DNA of 64,000 nucleotides from Stichopus chloronotus (GCA_021234535.1 SFZH01000008.1:21601091-21665090); one strand, 5' to 3'. Positions 13,801 through 25,284 are shown, numbered from the stretch's first letter. A program made the numbers and translations. The notes: generated from the letters alone by a model not told the origin.

Positions 13801-15570
13801 TATATTAATTTCCTATCTCAATACGTACTAAGTTTTTGGACATTCAGTTTAACAGTCAGTAAGGCCATATTTATGGTCCTCATTATTTACAAAACAATAA
13901 GTACAAACTTTTCATGACCATTTCATAATTAAGTATTTTCAAATATATCAGTGTAGGTTAAGGAGGTAAATGAGTAACAACCACAAACTCAACATGCAAT
14001 TACTGGTTCGAGGGTACACAAACATTGTCTAATATTGTGAAAATTTTATATGGATAAATCACAACATAAAAGGCGGTGTGGTCAGGTGTCAAACTTGTCT
14101 CCTGATCTATACCCTCCAGTGTTTTGGCATTCATTCTGGCCACAATTCAGAAATAATGAGTTAGCAAGTGTTCCATTGAGCAGAAACCTCCTCAAATAAC
14201 TGGTGTTAGATGTTTTGGCTGCAGTGTGTGTTAGTTCTGAATGAGGTGATAATATGTAATCAAGAAGATAATGAACATATTACAGCCTTTAAGGGGGGCT
14301 GTCTTTTCACTCAGCTTCTTACCACAATATAAAATAATGCTTCCTAATATCAGTATAGCATATTACATCCTTGTTGCCATTGCCTGGACAGTAATATCAA
14401 TGTTTTTTTGTTTTTTTTTTCGCAAAAGTGAAAATATCGTTTATACTTCTATACTTCAAGAATTTCTGTTGAACTTTGAAGTATACACTCAGTCTGATGA
14501 TATCAATATCATGCGTGCTCACAAAAAGTCCATTTTACGATACACTTCATTCAATATAAATATCACTAAAATGTTCCTAACAACAAAAAAGTAAAAATAA
14601 CAAAAAATAAGAGAACCCAATTTCATCATAGTTTATAAGACCACAGGCTTTGATAAAAGAAGAATTTAAAACTGCAATCAATGAGTTGCCAATGGAAGAC
14701 TCTCAGCATTGTTTGTCTGAATATTTATTTGTTATATTCATTTTATGATTATGTAACACTTACAACTTATTTAACACAATTCTCATTGTTCAAATTATGC
14801 TACTGCTACCAGACGATCAGTGTAATGTTTCTGTGAATTTTGATTTTCTGAAGTATTAGCAACTGTAGTAAAGTACGGAACAAGTAGCCTCACGCAGCGT
14901 TAAACAATTGTCTTCTCACAGTGCTTGAAATCTAAGCGAACCTATTAGCAAACGTCAAATATTTGACGATGAAACTCTTAATATCAAGATCTGCTTGTTG
15001 TCAAGGCATAATCGAATACATGTTAAATTGTCGACGCTTTTCTGAAACCACACTATTTATTTCTTTAAGTGGGATTAAACTTGTCGCAAAACCTCATTTC
15101 TTTAGATCATTTTTGTCGTACCATACTGTGATAATCTATATGGTCAATTCAGCGTCGATCTTTTCAAGAAGTTCAAGTCTGTCAATCTCTTGTCTACGTT
15201 CTCTTGACCTGCCTGTTAGAGCGGTATAAATTGCCCATGTCCATAACGAAAGCATGTATAGTCGAGCAGGGAAATGGTCTGTTAAATATTTTAGTACAGT
15301 CGTAACATCATGTACTTTACAATACAAAATACATTCGATATGAATCTCATAATCGTTAACTTATCACCGACTGCCTTTGTCTACTTTCATCCAAGTCATG
15401 CGTGTTCAAAGCTAGAGTTCTCTGCCGAGATTATACATCTTTTTTTATTAGGTGTATAACCTTCTTCAGTTAATCAAAGGTAGTAACTGTCCCAGTTTTT
15501 TGTGTAAAATGTGGCAATTATATAAAAATAAAGCCGTACGAAGAACTGCAAATCTGATTTCTATTTTAAG
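10870..15570. repeat. Block A, copy 1 of a large direct duplication
   Basis: This 4.7-kb block recurs in the same orientation at about 37770-43880. Shared landmarks in order: GCGGATATATCGAACT (10979 / 37917), GATATCTCGAAATCAA (11110 / 38033), AGAGCGTGTGAAA (11614 / 38520), CACCCACACC (11789 / 38661), GTGGCGCTATRCTA (12890 / 39762), GAAAGCTTGGAAACCT (13333 / 41210), AACTCAACATGCAATTACTGG (13987 / 41414), GACTCTCRGCATTGTTTG (14699 / 42105) and the phrase ending ATACGAAGAACT (15535 / 43836). By eye identity is roughly 80 percent with many indels. The first 250 bp is full of GATATCTC-like words and may be a separate dispersed repeat. Copy 1 has about 450 bp (13487-13940) absent from copy 2 and lacks about 1.0 kb present there. 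Reading frames open in one copy are broken in the other, arguing against a shared gene. Confidence 0.8.
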
Positions 15571-17179
15571 AGATGTAATATCGTCTACGATTTCACTATA
15601 TGTTACTGGAATCTACATCAGTGTAATATACATGCTTAAAGTATCCACCTTCCCATTCCTTAAATCATTTACAAACACCTACATGTTATATTGTAACACA
15701 ATGACGTGTGCAAAATCTTTTCATTGACTTATACAACATAGGCTAATTCGCTTGATCACGTTACTTTGCAATAAATCTTCAGTCATAAATTACGAAATAT
15801 TTGGAAGGCATCTTACTATCCAGGATTCAGATCATCATTAAGGAGTTTCTTTTTAGAAAGACGTTATCATAAACGTTATCATATAAAAATTAACGTAACA
15901 CGTGGTTAAATACCTAGGAGAAACTGAACAGCTAAATGGTTAGGATTTCGAATCTACTATGTCGGTAGAAAAAAATACACTTACAGTAACGGGCAGCAAT
16001 TGCTAAGTCTACAATCGCAACCTGAACAGGTTTAGCAAAGAGTCGGACCTGGAAGTTGATACAAAGCCAGCTGGGAAATACTTTCCGACATCAGTGTGGT
16101 TTGTGTAGTGTAATGGAAATGGTCGAGAGCATCTTTTGCACAGAAATTCAAAGGCTTCAGGAAAAACCTTCCGTCCGAGCTTTGACGAATGAAGTTTCAA
16201 TGTAACTTAGGCCCACTGTAAGCGACTCTAAGATACTATAATCAATAGTACGGGCAAACTATGTCACAGAACTGATATTACATGTGGCTTTACCTGTATC
16301 ATTGTGTATTCACAGGGTTAGGAAAAAAAGTGGCTCTTCAGCCTCACTCAGGCTCCATTTTTCAAACATGATCAGATCCCCAGTTGTCAACAAAGTTGTT
16401 GACAGTTGTCTTCAATTTGATGTAGGGGCCTTGGCCAATTTATTTCACAAACACATGTCACATAGTACGTACGCCTAGAATGACACATCCCCCTAGAAAG
16501 AGGCACCCATAGCTATTGTTTAAAGTGAAGTATGTCAGAGTAGTAACCTATTTCATTAATTCCTTACACAAAGTATGCCGCTGGTGAAGCCTGTCACACT
16601 TCTAGTTCTTTGGGAAGATTTTTCCACACTTACTTATATTGTAGGCTAGGGTTCGTATCCTAATTTGACATGTCACTTCACCAAAACAACCCAAAATACT
16701 CCTCAAAATACCACCAGGTCTTCAAAATGATGTTCCACCTGTTAGACATACGTTTACTTGAGAAATATACTTCATGGCTTACAATTTGACTTTGACTTTG
16801 CTTACAACTGCACCAAATTAGTTACAATGTCTTAATTTAGGTGCATAAAGGTACTTCTAACATTAGAAATCTTGGGGTCACGTTGTTTTCTATTTTAAAG
16901 ATAGAAGGGACAGCACAGAAAATCTTTTCATATAATTACATTTGTGAGATAGTGTACATACTCAAACTCCATCAAAATGAGTGCTTTGGAGTTTTAACAT
17001 CTTTAAAATCATCAATCAACTCTTAAGTGCCTCATTGTATGTGCAACCGTGCTGTATCATACCTGTATTTGTAATCATATGGCACTTTATAACAACACCT
17101 GCATATTTTTAAGGCAACATCTGCAGGTATTGTTGACCTGTGTCATTCACCTCCCACCCCCAACCCGTGGTGGACATTT
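15571..17179. other. Non-coding stretch, nothing recognised
   Basis: AT-rich, with short frames lacking domain signatures. CTTTGACTTTG near 16790 and a doubled ACGTTATCATA near 15862 are trivial repeats. Confidence 0.35.
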
Positions 17180-17218
17180 AATAATACTACTCTCCAGGTT
17201 GCTGGAGAGTAGATTATT
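17180..17218. repeat. Compact perfect-stem hairpin
   Basis: CTACTCTCCAG and its exact complement CTGGAGAGTAG flank a 4-base loop (GTTG). The stem continues past a one-base bulge with AATAAT/ATTATT. The loop is shorter than usual for a pre-miRNA, so the role is unknown. Confidence 0.6.
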
Positions 17219-17800
17219 CAAGAGAGATTTATTATTTAGTTCCAGACGCCTTTCTATCACTAATTAATGAACAGCAATTACCATTGCGCTTTCACAAGTA
17301 ACGTTCAAATCTTACAATTCATGGTGATCAAATGTATTGAACAACAACATGTGTGTACTTTTTTTCTCATTATGTCTAACACACAGATACAGATACGTTA
17401 CATGCAATATGTCCACCGTGCGGGGGTGGGGGGGGGGGGTAGGCATGACCATTTTGACGAACAAAACAAACACCAACATATGCCGTGTATCAAATCCATG
17501 TCAAAGTTTCCAGAGCCTGCTGCTTTTTTTTGCAGATTAAGTACTAGATTTAGCTGCCGTCATGGTGATGTGCATCTTTGTTTCTTGTGGGCCAGTAACA
17601 CGTTGGTTTCAGGATTACCTAAGGTATCCAGTCCTTCCTACTGAGTTTTGAGTCTTGACTAATATACTGACACACATAAAGGCATACCCTTTTCACAGGT
17701 GGATGATGGTTCATCGGATTCCAGTCAGAAGTCACATGCACCCGAGTAATGAGATAGGGGAAGCGGACCATAAGAAAACTGTTTATTTGCAGTACAGTAG
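17219..17800. other. Non-coding stretch with a poly-G run
   Basis: A G-rich tract interrupted by one T lies at 17422-17439. The 125-codon frame spanning it reads as glycine-rich sequence over the tract and has no domain features. Confidence 0.35.
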
Positions 17801-18049
17801 CTATTGTACACTTTCCAAGGGTGATTGCTTGATAGTTTTAATATTACCAATGTGACCACTGAGTTGCTCCTTGAACATTGTTTGGAACGATCTGAATTCA
17901 TGACTAAAGTAATATGACTGTTCGAAGACTTCACTCCATTCAGTTGCTACATGGGCTGAGTGGGAAGTAACAAGGTCACCGTAAATTGACAAATATACAA
18001 TTGAAAAAAAAAACAAAAAACAAAGAGCAATCCATCCAATTGTATCCAT
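17801..18049 (-). CDS. Possible first exon of a type II membrane protein (speculative)
   Basis: The ATG at 18049-18047 has a good context (ACAATGG: A at -3, G at +4). The frame begins with a three-residue cytoplasmic tail, then a hydrophobic segment of about 20 residues (IGWIALCFLFFFSIVYLSIY), then a polar stem-like region. That is the layout of a signal-anchored Golgi enzyme or other type II protein. A possible splice donor (TTG|GTAATA on the minus strand) lies near 17850, before the stop. I find no downstream exon and no catalytic domain, so function cannot be given; a chance ORF with a hydrophobic start is equally possible. Confidence 0.2.
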   Translation of the reverse strand: MDTIGWIALCFLFFFSIVYLSIYGDLVTSHSAHVATEWSEVFEQSYYFSHEFRSFQTMFKEQLSGHIGNIKTIKQSPLESVQ

Positions 18050-18459
18050 TGTATCTCATTCCTGTCGTTGTCCATAATCATTTGCTCTTTTACATGTATG
18101 TATTAAGGTCGATCGAGACTTTGATCGAACACCCACCGTTTATTCATAGTACATAAGTACACGTAGCTTGGCGCAGCACACTTGGACATGGATATGTAAG
18201 GAATGCGCAAGTGTTGTGTGAGTGTAGAAGTCACTTGCACGTAAGAGTACATATTCCCATGCAGATCGCGTGTGTGTCAAAGGAATCATCTCATCACTAT
18301 ACATATAATGTACGGGATGATATATTGTAGTTGCTTTGGGACACTAGAATATATGATGTCTCTCTCAGTTGTCATGGCAACGGTTGATATATGAGACATG
18401 GGGTCTAACCCGGCATGTTATTTAAAATGACCTGAGATCCCCCATAGAGTAATGGTCAA
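18050..18459. other. Non-coding stretch, nothing recognised
   Basis: No supported feature. Confidence 0.35.
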
Positions 18460-19260
18460 AAATGTGTGAAGATGTGTGTGTGTGTGTGTGGGTGTGTGTG
18501 TGTGTGTGTGTGTGTGCAAAAGAAAATTTCAGTTTCAAAAGTTTACGTTCGCAACCCCTAGACCGTAAGACCGATGATGGTCAATGTTAGTAGATAGGTG
18601 ACCCATGGACTGAAGTTTTGTCTCCCGATAAAATGTAAGTTCAGAGGTCAAAGGTCAAATTAGTGAAAACATTAAATTGGCTGCATTTCTTAATCCAAAA
18701 TGGTTATTTACATGAGACCTCCAAATATATGATTGGCATACAGATTTTATCTAAAAATCATGTTTGCATGTTTTTGAGGTGAAAGGTAAGGTTCAGGGAT
18801 CAAAGGTCATATTTGACAACGAAGAGTGTGCGTCTACAACTCTCTTCGACTGTTAGACCGATGAGAGTCAAAACTGGTAGATAGGTGAAATATGATATCA
18901 GTTGTGTCTTCTATCCAAATTTAAGGTCAGAGATAAAAGGTCGCACGTCAAATCTCAAATCGGCAAAAGACTTTGAAAAAGTGTGTCGCGATTTCCTTCT
19001 AGACATTAAGTCTAATGAACTTCAAACTTGGTCGTTCGGTACCTGATTATGATGTGTAGTGTTCATCTGATTGGGGAGGTCATAGGTCAAGAGAGTACCT
19101 AATACAGCACGGTATGTTCTGGTGATACAAGGTGCAACAGAACTTGTTAGATCTTTGCTTTTCCATACAATGTGAACTAATATTTCAACCTATGCAACCA
19201 TGTTTGGTCTGAGCGATGAATATGTAATAACAACGCTATTTTTTCATGCTTTTGGTAAAA
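18460..19260. repeat. Tandem array (unit about 147 bp) behind a (GT)n tract
   Basis: A (GT)n microsatellite (about 18472-18516) is followed by about four diverged units starting near 18520, 18660, 18810 and 18957. Landmarks recur: GTAAGACCGATGATGGTCAA / GTTAGACCGATGAGAGTCAA, and GTAGATAGGTGA in two units. Most units include one or more AGGTCA-like half-sites; AGGTCAAAGGTCA at 18645-18657 is an exact direct repeat with one-base spacing. A diverged relative lies at 36845-37470 (shared GTGTGTCGCRATTTCCT), and similar arrays in the opposite sense lie at 44210-44885 and 61040-61350. Confidence 0.65.
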
Positions 19261-20010
19261 CCCCTGCTCAGTATGTTTTACTGTTAAATGTCCTGTAAAC
19301 AGTAGCCAAGGAATTGAGTGTTGTACAGTACGTTTTGGCGGAAAAAGTAATTGAATTACGCAAATGATAGTGACGTGTTACTAAGAACTACTACAACTAC
19401 TACTACTGACCGCGTGATGATTTGAGAAATCAGATAAAAAAAAAAAAACAAGAAATCAAAACAACACTTATACATTTTCCTTAATATGGTGACCTGGTGA
19501 CCACTATGAATTTCAAATGGTCGCCAATCTGCATTATCTAGAAATATAAAAGTCGCACCAGCACATTATTGGCATTTTACGGCCATGTGTAAAGTAATTC
19601 TCTCAAGCTAGATCCTTGTAGGGTGCTTAAAACTGGATAAGTAACATTACAAGTTCATCCTTGTTAGGTATTATGTGAGAAACTGAGGTCATTGAAGCAA
19701 GTAATGTTTGTTTTCTCTCTCTGAGGCAATACTGTCCTCTTAATCGAAGTTTCAACAATTTAACCAAAACTGACTGGCTTTAGACATGTGAGTCTCCATG
19801 ATTTGTACACAAGCCCCTGTCATGCCTTCAGCAGAGATTATTAGCTGTTTGGAGTTTGCATCAGTTGTGTTGAATGTCAGTGTTTGTGAGATGAGCAAGA
19901 TAACATGAAAGCTTTGACAACTTTGATCGCGTGATAAGAAACATATTTCTGTATTAACCGGGTATAACTCTAAGAAGAGATTCTGAACCTTTCTGTACAA
20001 AATATGAAGT
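19261..20010. other. Non-coding stretch, nothing recognised
   Basis: No supportable gene or element. Confidence 0.35.
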
Positions 20011-20330
20011 CAATATATGTGTTTCTATGGCCATTTTGAATTGCAAGAAAGCGGACTATAAAAAGTAATTCATGATTTCAGAAAGATAAAAGTATCAGAA
20101 TGTTCGACATCATAAGAGTACTTTTTGCCCCAAGTATGAGCTTTTTATACTTGAAACATAAGATATATCAGTGTCAAAATACAATTGGCTATGGCGGCCA
20201 TTTTGAAATTGAAAAGAAATGCCGAAGATGTGGTTGAAAAAAATGAAACTAAAGTGTTTTGGATTCAGCACCCCAAAATTGACAAAGTTAGCCCAAAATA
20301 TCACTTTTGCACAAAAAAATCACCTGGGAT
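20011..20330. repeat. Two diverged tandem units of about 165 bp
   Basis: CTATGGCCATTTTGAATTG (near 20024) and CTATGGCGGCCATTTTGAAATTG (near 20190) start two related units in which TTTTTGCCCCAAG or CACCCCAAAATT follows. The pattern resembles block C, which also carries TTTTGCCCCAAAAT words, but a common origin is not proven. Confidence 0.4.
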
Positions 20331-21350
20331 TACACAGTAACCTCTATTACATACAATCAATAAGTGGCATATTCTTGCATAGCGCCATTGATCGGATACT
20401 TCGAAGCGTTTAAATAAAACACAAGCAACAAATTACGTTTTCGTTGTAGAGAGTCTCGTCACAGAATCTCCTCAGCATTGAGATTTACATTTGCTTTCCA
20501 TCTGGCCTATACATCATCCAGTGGAAGATTTTGATGGTTATACCACCAAGTGAGGACAGATCTGTCTAAATATCATATTTTACTGAAAACAGGATTTAAA
20601 ACGGGTTGATATCAACGTAGAGACATATGGCTTCTATGTAGCTGCCATGATCGTTATGCTCTAATTTCTGGGTAAGTTTATCACACGTCAAATCAAGAAG
20701 TGAAATAACTTAATATGGCTATCTGTTTAAAAAATACTGCCACTTTTCATGCTTTCATTTACTTCATTTTCATGAAGTAATTTTTCCAACGGTTTTCTAG
20801 CTGTTGGGGGGGGGGGGGAGGGGGGGCTTGAAGCTTTATTTATGTAGCGTATACATTGTTTATTTTTTCATAGTACTGGATCACCCCGTATATTACTGTC
20901 CTGTTTAATATACAATGACATTCCCTGTACAACGCCTTAATAGTACAACACATGAATTCTGAAAAAGTCTCAGTTATGTCCCTGCATATTTCCAATTCAT
21001 CCCGTGTTTTACGCACATTCCATTCCAGTGATATCAACTCAATGTCATAATGGCTTACAAAACATCACTGGTCACTGTTTTTACAGTAGGATCCAGGATT
21101 AGAATTACATCATTTCTAACAAAAATGTATATTATTTCTGCATACTAATGAAAATTGTTAATCACACTTCATTATCACATTTACATTTTTGTAGCCATGT
21201 TAAGAGAGTTGAAAATCATGTCGATAAATATATAACCTGAAACCTATTAATTTACCCCAAATTTTCTGAATGGTCCAATTGAAATGCATACATGAAATTT
21301 TGTTACTTTTGAAATATATAAACTTTTTCTAATGAAACGTCTTTCTACAG
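20331..21350. other. Presumed upstream region or intron of the IgSF gene
   Basis: No coding frame is supported. A G-rich run lies at 20805-20827 and a 9-bp inverted repeat TTACTTCAT/ATGAAGTAA around 20770. The stretch ends in a good splice acceptor (pyrimidine-rich CTTTCTACAG, 21341-21350), so at least one untranslated exon of the IgSF gene probably lies further upstream; I cannot locate it. Confidence 0.4.
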
Positions 21351-21405
21351 ATTTTGCATGTGGTTTATGTTAGCAGATTTTTCAGCAAATAAGACTGAAG
21401 GTAAG

Positions 21406-23665
21406 ATGATCGCGCTTAGAGATCTGATGTTACTGATTTCACTTCTCATTTGTGATACTTACTCCCGTGTACGAGCTAAGAACAGAACAGTTTTATTCGG
21501 AGAGATTGGCCAAAATTACACCGTTTTGGAAGGAGAGACCGTTACTATGGTGTGTAACACATCCTCTCCTAGTAGTGTAGATATCATGACCAAAATATAC
21601 CTTGTTCAATTAGGACGTCTTAATGGATCATCCGATGAGTTTGAATTTGGCTGCGATGAAGCATATTGTTCACTGACAATAAACATGGTAGAGAAGAAAC
21701 ATGCCGATAGATATCATTGTGCATTACCTCCTCAATTCCTGAGACTGTATGTTATGTACAGTCCTTCGGATCTTTATCCATTGTGCTCATCCAACTATAA
21801 CGATCATACGTTCTTTCTTGATTCACTTCAAGAGAGAATGCATTTTACTTGTATGTCAGAGGAAGGATATCCTCCGATAAACATAACACTTTATCTGAAG
21901 TATGGAGATAACGAGAGGTTAATTCAAACCAACTACACCACTTATCGAAACCATTCGTATGTATCCCTTTCTTACTCACCTTACTTGGATGAAACTTTTG
22001 ATGATACTACACTGATATGTACAGTTAGTCAACAGTTGTCTGATTATTCTAACTTGCAAAAATCTTGTTCCCTTGGACCATTGATGCTACCGCCGTACTC
22101 AATTTGGATTCAGCAATACAATAAGATTAATACCTCAAATACAAGAGAACTAATTACACTGAAATGTACCAGCAACGTTAGTGGAGTTGTATTGGAATGG
22201 ACTGATGTCCCTCTAAATGATTGGCAGTATAATATAACTAAAACTGATGAATCATTGGAACTGAATATTTTTTATCTCAACTTAAGTACAGACAAATCGT
22301 TATTTGGATGTAGCGGATACTATGGAACGAGAAATATCTCGGAATTTGCCAGCATAGACTTGTTTTTATATCGAGAGGAATTTGATGGAGAAAATCAAGA
22401 TCTGCTCCTATTGCCTATATTTACTGGGACGATTTCGACATTGGTGATGATTTCAGCCATGGTAGTTGCCGGAATTAAAGTACATAGTTTTAAAATGAAA
22501 AAAAAAAAGTTGGCTCACTGTAAAGAAGGAAAAATCTTCCTGGTGTTCAGGATTTATGTGATATCAGGATTTGGTGACGCTAACGCTATCAAACAACGTG
22601 TGACTGAACCTACCTTAGACAATTCAAAAGTATTTCTGGATGTCAAATTAAAGATGTTGTGCACAAGTAAGTGAGGGCGTCGTGCTCTTTCTGGGTGACG
22701 TTGGATGTGATAGAAAGGTCTCTGGTAAGTGGTGTCTCTGTTACATAGTTGTCTGTACCCCATACATATTCCAACGCTGTACAAACAAATGTGATCGTCC
22801 TAGAAAAATGGTAATTAAACATTTGGAGGAAGTCCTTCGAGACTTCTATCACTGTCGTGTGTTCGTTTGCCATGTCCATGCAAAGGACGTCGAAATATAC
22901 TAACTCTTCTCTCGGGATTGTACCATGACGTATTGTTTAAAATGAGCAGGTCATTTTTGGTAGCAGTAGGAGATTGAGTAACACCGACGTTGGTCTAAAT
23001 ATTCGTGAATGAGTAACGCTCACTATAATTTAAAATACGTATCAAAATGCAGATGTGTTAGATTTCCAAACAGATGTAAGTTTTAAACTTAGTTACAAAT
23101 GCCCCAGCAGTGATCGTTTATTGCACCTTTAAATTACAATATTTACCTACAGTGCAACCTCTTGCAGATAAAATGTGATCAATTATTAATGCTGCAGTAC
23201 TGTATGGTATTCGCAATAAACTATAGTTTTCTTAACATGTCCTTTAAAACGATGTGTAACGACTTCTGTTAATAGTAATAGCCTCTTAATCGATGGGTTG
23301 AAGTGTTTTAACAAGCAAACACCCACTCCCCTCTCCTTCACACTGTCAGTTCTTTCCATCACTTGCCAATCCATTGAGACAACTCGTTCCTCAGATAAAT
23401 CCCAATACCATGTACATAGTAATAAGTCCTCGTATTATAATGATGTTACAGTATTCAGTGAAAATTAAACCAAAACCTTTACCAGACAAACCATTTTTCT
23501 GACTCTTGTTTTTCAGGAATCGGTCGAGCTGTTATACATTGGCGTATCTTTGAGAAGGGACAATCAGAGATATTTACATACCGTTATGGTGTATTTTTAT
23601 ACCGTTATGGTGTAGACACCACAGCCATCAACTGGTGTTTAGTGATTACTCATACTAACAAATAA
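21406..23665 (+). CDS. Immunoglobulin-superfamily membrane receptor, two coding exons
   Basis: A type I membrane protein, probably a cell-surface recognition, adhesion or immune receptor; the ligand is unknown. Model: exon 21351-22666 (coding from ATG 21406), intron 22667-23516, terminal exon 23517-23665 with stop TAA 23663-23665, giving 469 residues. Residues 1-20 form a signal peptide (LMLLISLLI core). Three Ig-like domains follow, with core cysteine pairs C50/C105, C149/C205 and C254/C302; extra cysteines C83/C88 and C127/C221 could make additional disulfides. Twelve N-glycosylation sequons cover the ectodomain. A membrane helix (about 333-357) is followed by KMKKKK. The exon ends in phase 1 at CACAA|GTAAGTG, and the acceptor TTGTTTTTCAG fits that phase. 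Met at 21358 is also in frame, but its context is weak and it would put 16 residues before the signal peptide. The tail has no canonical ITIM. Without splicing, the frame stops at 22672-22674. A donor-like AAGGTAAGAT at 21397-21406 touches the start codon. Confidence 0.75.
22643..22879 (-). CDS. Antisense ORF resembling half of an Ig domain (tentative)
   Basis: The minus strand is open for about 100 codons (from about 22940 to the stop at 22643). It contains ITFVCTALEYVWG, then LSITSNVTQKEHDALTYLC: a B-strand-like cysteine, a tryptophan nine residues on, and a D.....Y.C F-strand-like motif, with about 41 residues between the cysteines. The spacing and order resemble the third Ig domain of the sense gene (ITLKC...LEW...LFGC). 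A minus-strand acceptor-like CATTTTTCTAG lies just before the Cys-Thr segment (near 22811). There is no matching donor, and it overlaps the sense-strand splice donor, so it may be chance or an inverted, decayed paralogous exon. Confidence 0.25.
   Translation of the reverse strand: MDMANEHTTVIEVSKDFLQMFNYHFSRTITFVCTALEYVWGTDNYVTETPLTRDLSITSNVTQKEHDALTYLCTTSLI
22667..23516 (+). other. Predicted phase-1 intron of the IgSF gene
   Basis: It begins GTAAGTG and ends with a long pyrimidine-rich tract (CCATTTTTCTGACTCTTG...) before TTTTTCAG. Splicing joins the first base of an arginine codon to GA and opens 48 further codons. A second donor-like GGTAAGTGG near 22723 could support an alternative exon. 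On the other strand it partly overlaps an Ig-like reading frame. Confidence 0.6.
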
Positions 23666-25284
23666 TTTTCAAATCCCTTTTGCAGTTATTTCCTGACAGA
23701 ACATTTATTTGGGGTGTTTTTGTTTAAAGAGAAAGCAAATATTGGCAGACATGATTTTCTTGTGTTGCAGTCCATCATTTTGTCTGTATCAACAAAGGCG
23801 TTTTTGCGGATCGAGTACCTTCACTTCTACTTTCTTTCTTCGTATCTTCAACTGTTGTTGAATCGTACCAAACACCACGTATTATCTTCTACGGAAACAT
23901 TTCACTGAGCTAGTGCATATGTGAAAGGTTACTATACACTGGTTATAAATGTAAACTACCTTAATCATTTACACGGCAATATTAGGCTAAGTGAAGTAAC
24001 TGTCAAATCCAACTGTGAGATCCACATTGAAGTTTGTTTACTTAGTGTTCAAGACATCAGCATGGCGTTTGAAATAATTATTTGCAAAGTCCTAAAAATA
24101 GGAAACTTTTATTATCAAATGTGAAAGAAATCCATTAAAAAGAGACAATTGAAAGTAAAGTAGATCTTTTCTTCATTTTAACTGAAAACTGATGAGGGCT
24201 TGTACTTCAGTATATTTTTTTCACCCCAGCCTAAATTGGTTACACTTCGAAGTTTCAAAACAACTTTCTTCGTTTTTTTTTTTTTTGTTGCGTTTCCTCA
24301 ATAATACCAGTCGAGAATACCTATAATTAACAAATCAGCAAAGTCTCAGTTTAAAGTATCGAGATCAACATACATGAGTCATTGGGCACGGCTCCTTTGA
24401 TTGTGGTTCTAATTCTAGGTTCACTATGTTCGGTGATCGAAACACATTAGGTTGAAGACGTACTGTACGTGTCAATTTCGGCTTGTTTAACGTGAATTGT
24501 CACAAGGCTGGTAGTAAACTTGGGTTCCCTCTTTATACGTTACCACATTTTATCTGAATGTAAACAAACTGATTTACGAATTCTTTACTTTTCAGCTTTT
24601 TTTCCAGACTGAGAAAATACGACATCGAGGTGTAACGGAATAATACTTAAACTACATGGTTACTATGACAAAATATAAATTCATAACATGGCGCTTTTAG
24701 AGTTTTCAAGTTGAAACAAAGTTATCCATTTGTAATCTATAATTGTCACAGTGTTACAAACCAGAAACCTTTCGAGAGATAATGTGAGGAAACTACGTAC
24801 TACTAAGTGCTAAGTTGAAAGTATAATCAGTTGCGGAGTACTCGGAAATATCGGCTATATAATTAATATCGACTTTACACCATCTCACACTTTTGCGTAC
24901 TGTAGTTGCATATCAGAAGTAAAGCGTATTCCTGTCGTACTTAACAAAATAGGTAAAAGAAGGCAATGAGTGTATCCTGCGGGTTTCGTTTACAAGAGGC
25001 GTTATTTCATAACATTAGTATTATTTTCTTTATTTACGAATGTAGTCAGTGTGTCTAAACATGATTCTCTAGTAAATACAGTGACAGTGACTAGTAAATA
25101 CAGTGACATTATCGTCACGTCCCTTACCTGATTGTGTGCAACACAGCAAATGCTTCATTACTTTTTAAAAGAAAGCTATAAATCATCAAAATGTGTAAGG
25201 AGGGTTAATTGACTTGCTATTCTTGTGTTTCTATTGTTGTTCTGCTTTCTTAGATGTCGTTCTCCTTTTACGTTGCGATTTATC
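23666..25284. other. 3' flank of the IgSF gene, otherwise unassigned
   Basis: The possible poly(A) signal for the IgSF transcript is ATTAAA at 24134-24139, a common variant; none is certain. A 17-bp direct repeat CTAGTAAATACAGTGAC occurs twice near 25070-25105. No other gene is supported. Confidence 0.35.

Noticed and set aside
14271..14594. 107-codon plus-strand frame with hydrophobic segments
   Set aside because: It lies in block A copy 1 and is not open in the aligned part of copy 2 (about 41693-42000).
16640..16665. GGGTTCGTATCC resembling a tRNA T-arm
   Set aside because: No acceptor, D or anticodon stems of the right spacing around it.
17267..17644. 125-codon plus-strand frame
   Set aside because: Runs through a poly-G tract; composition is not protein-like and no homology is recognisable.
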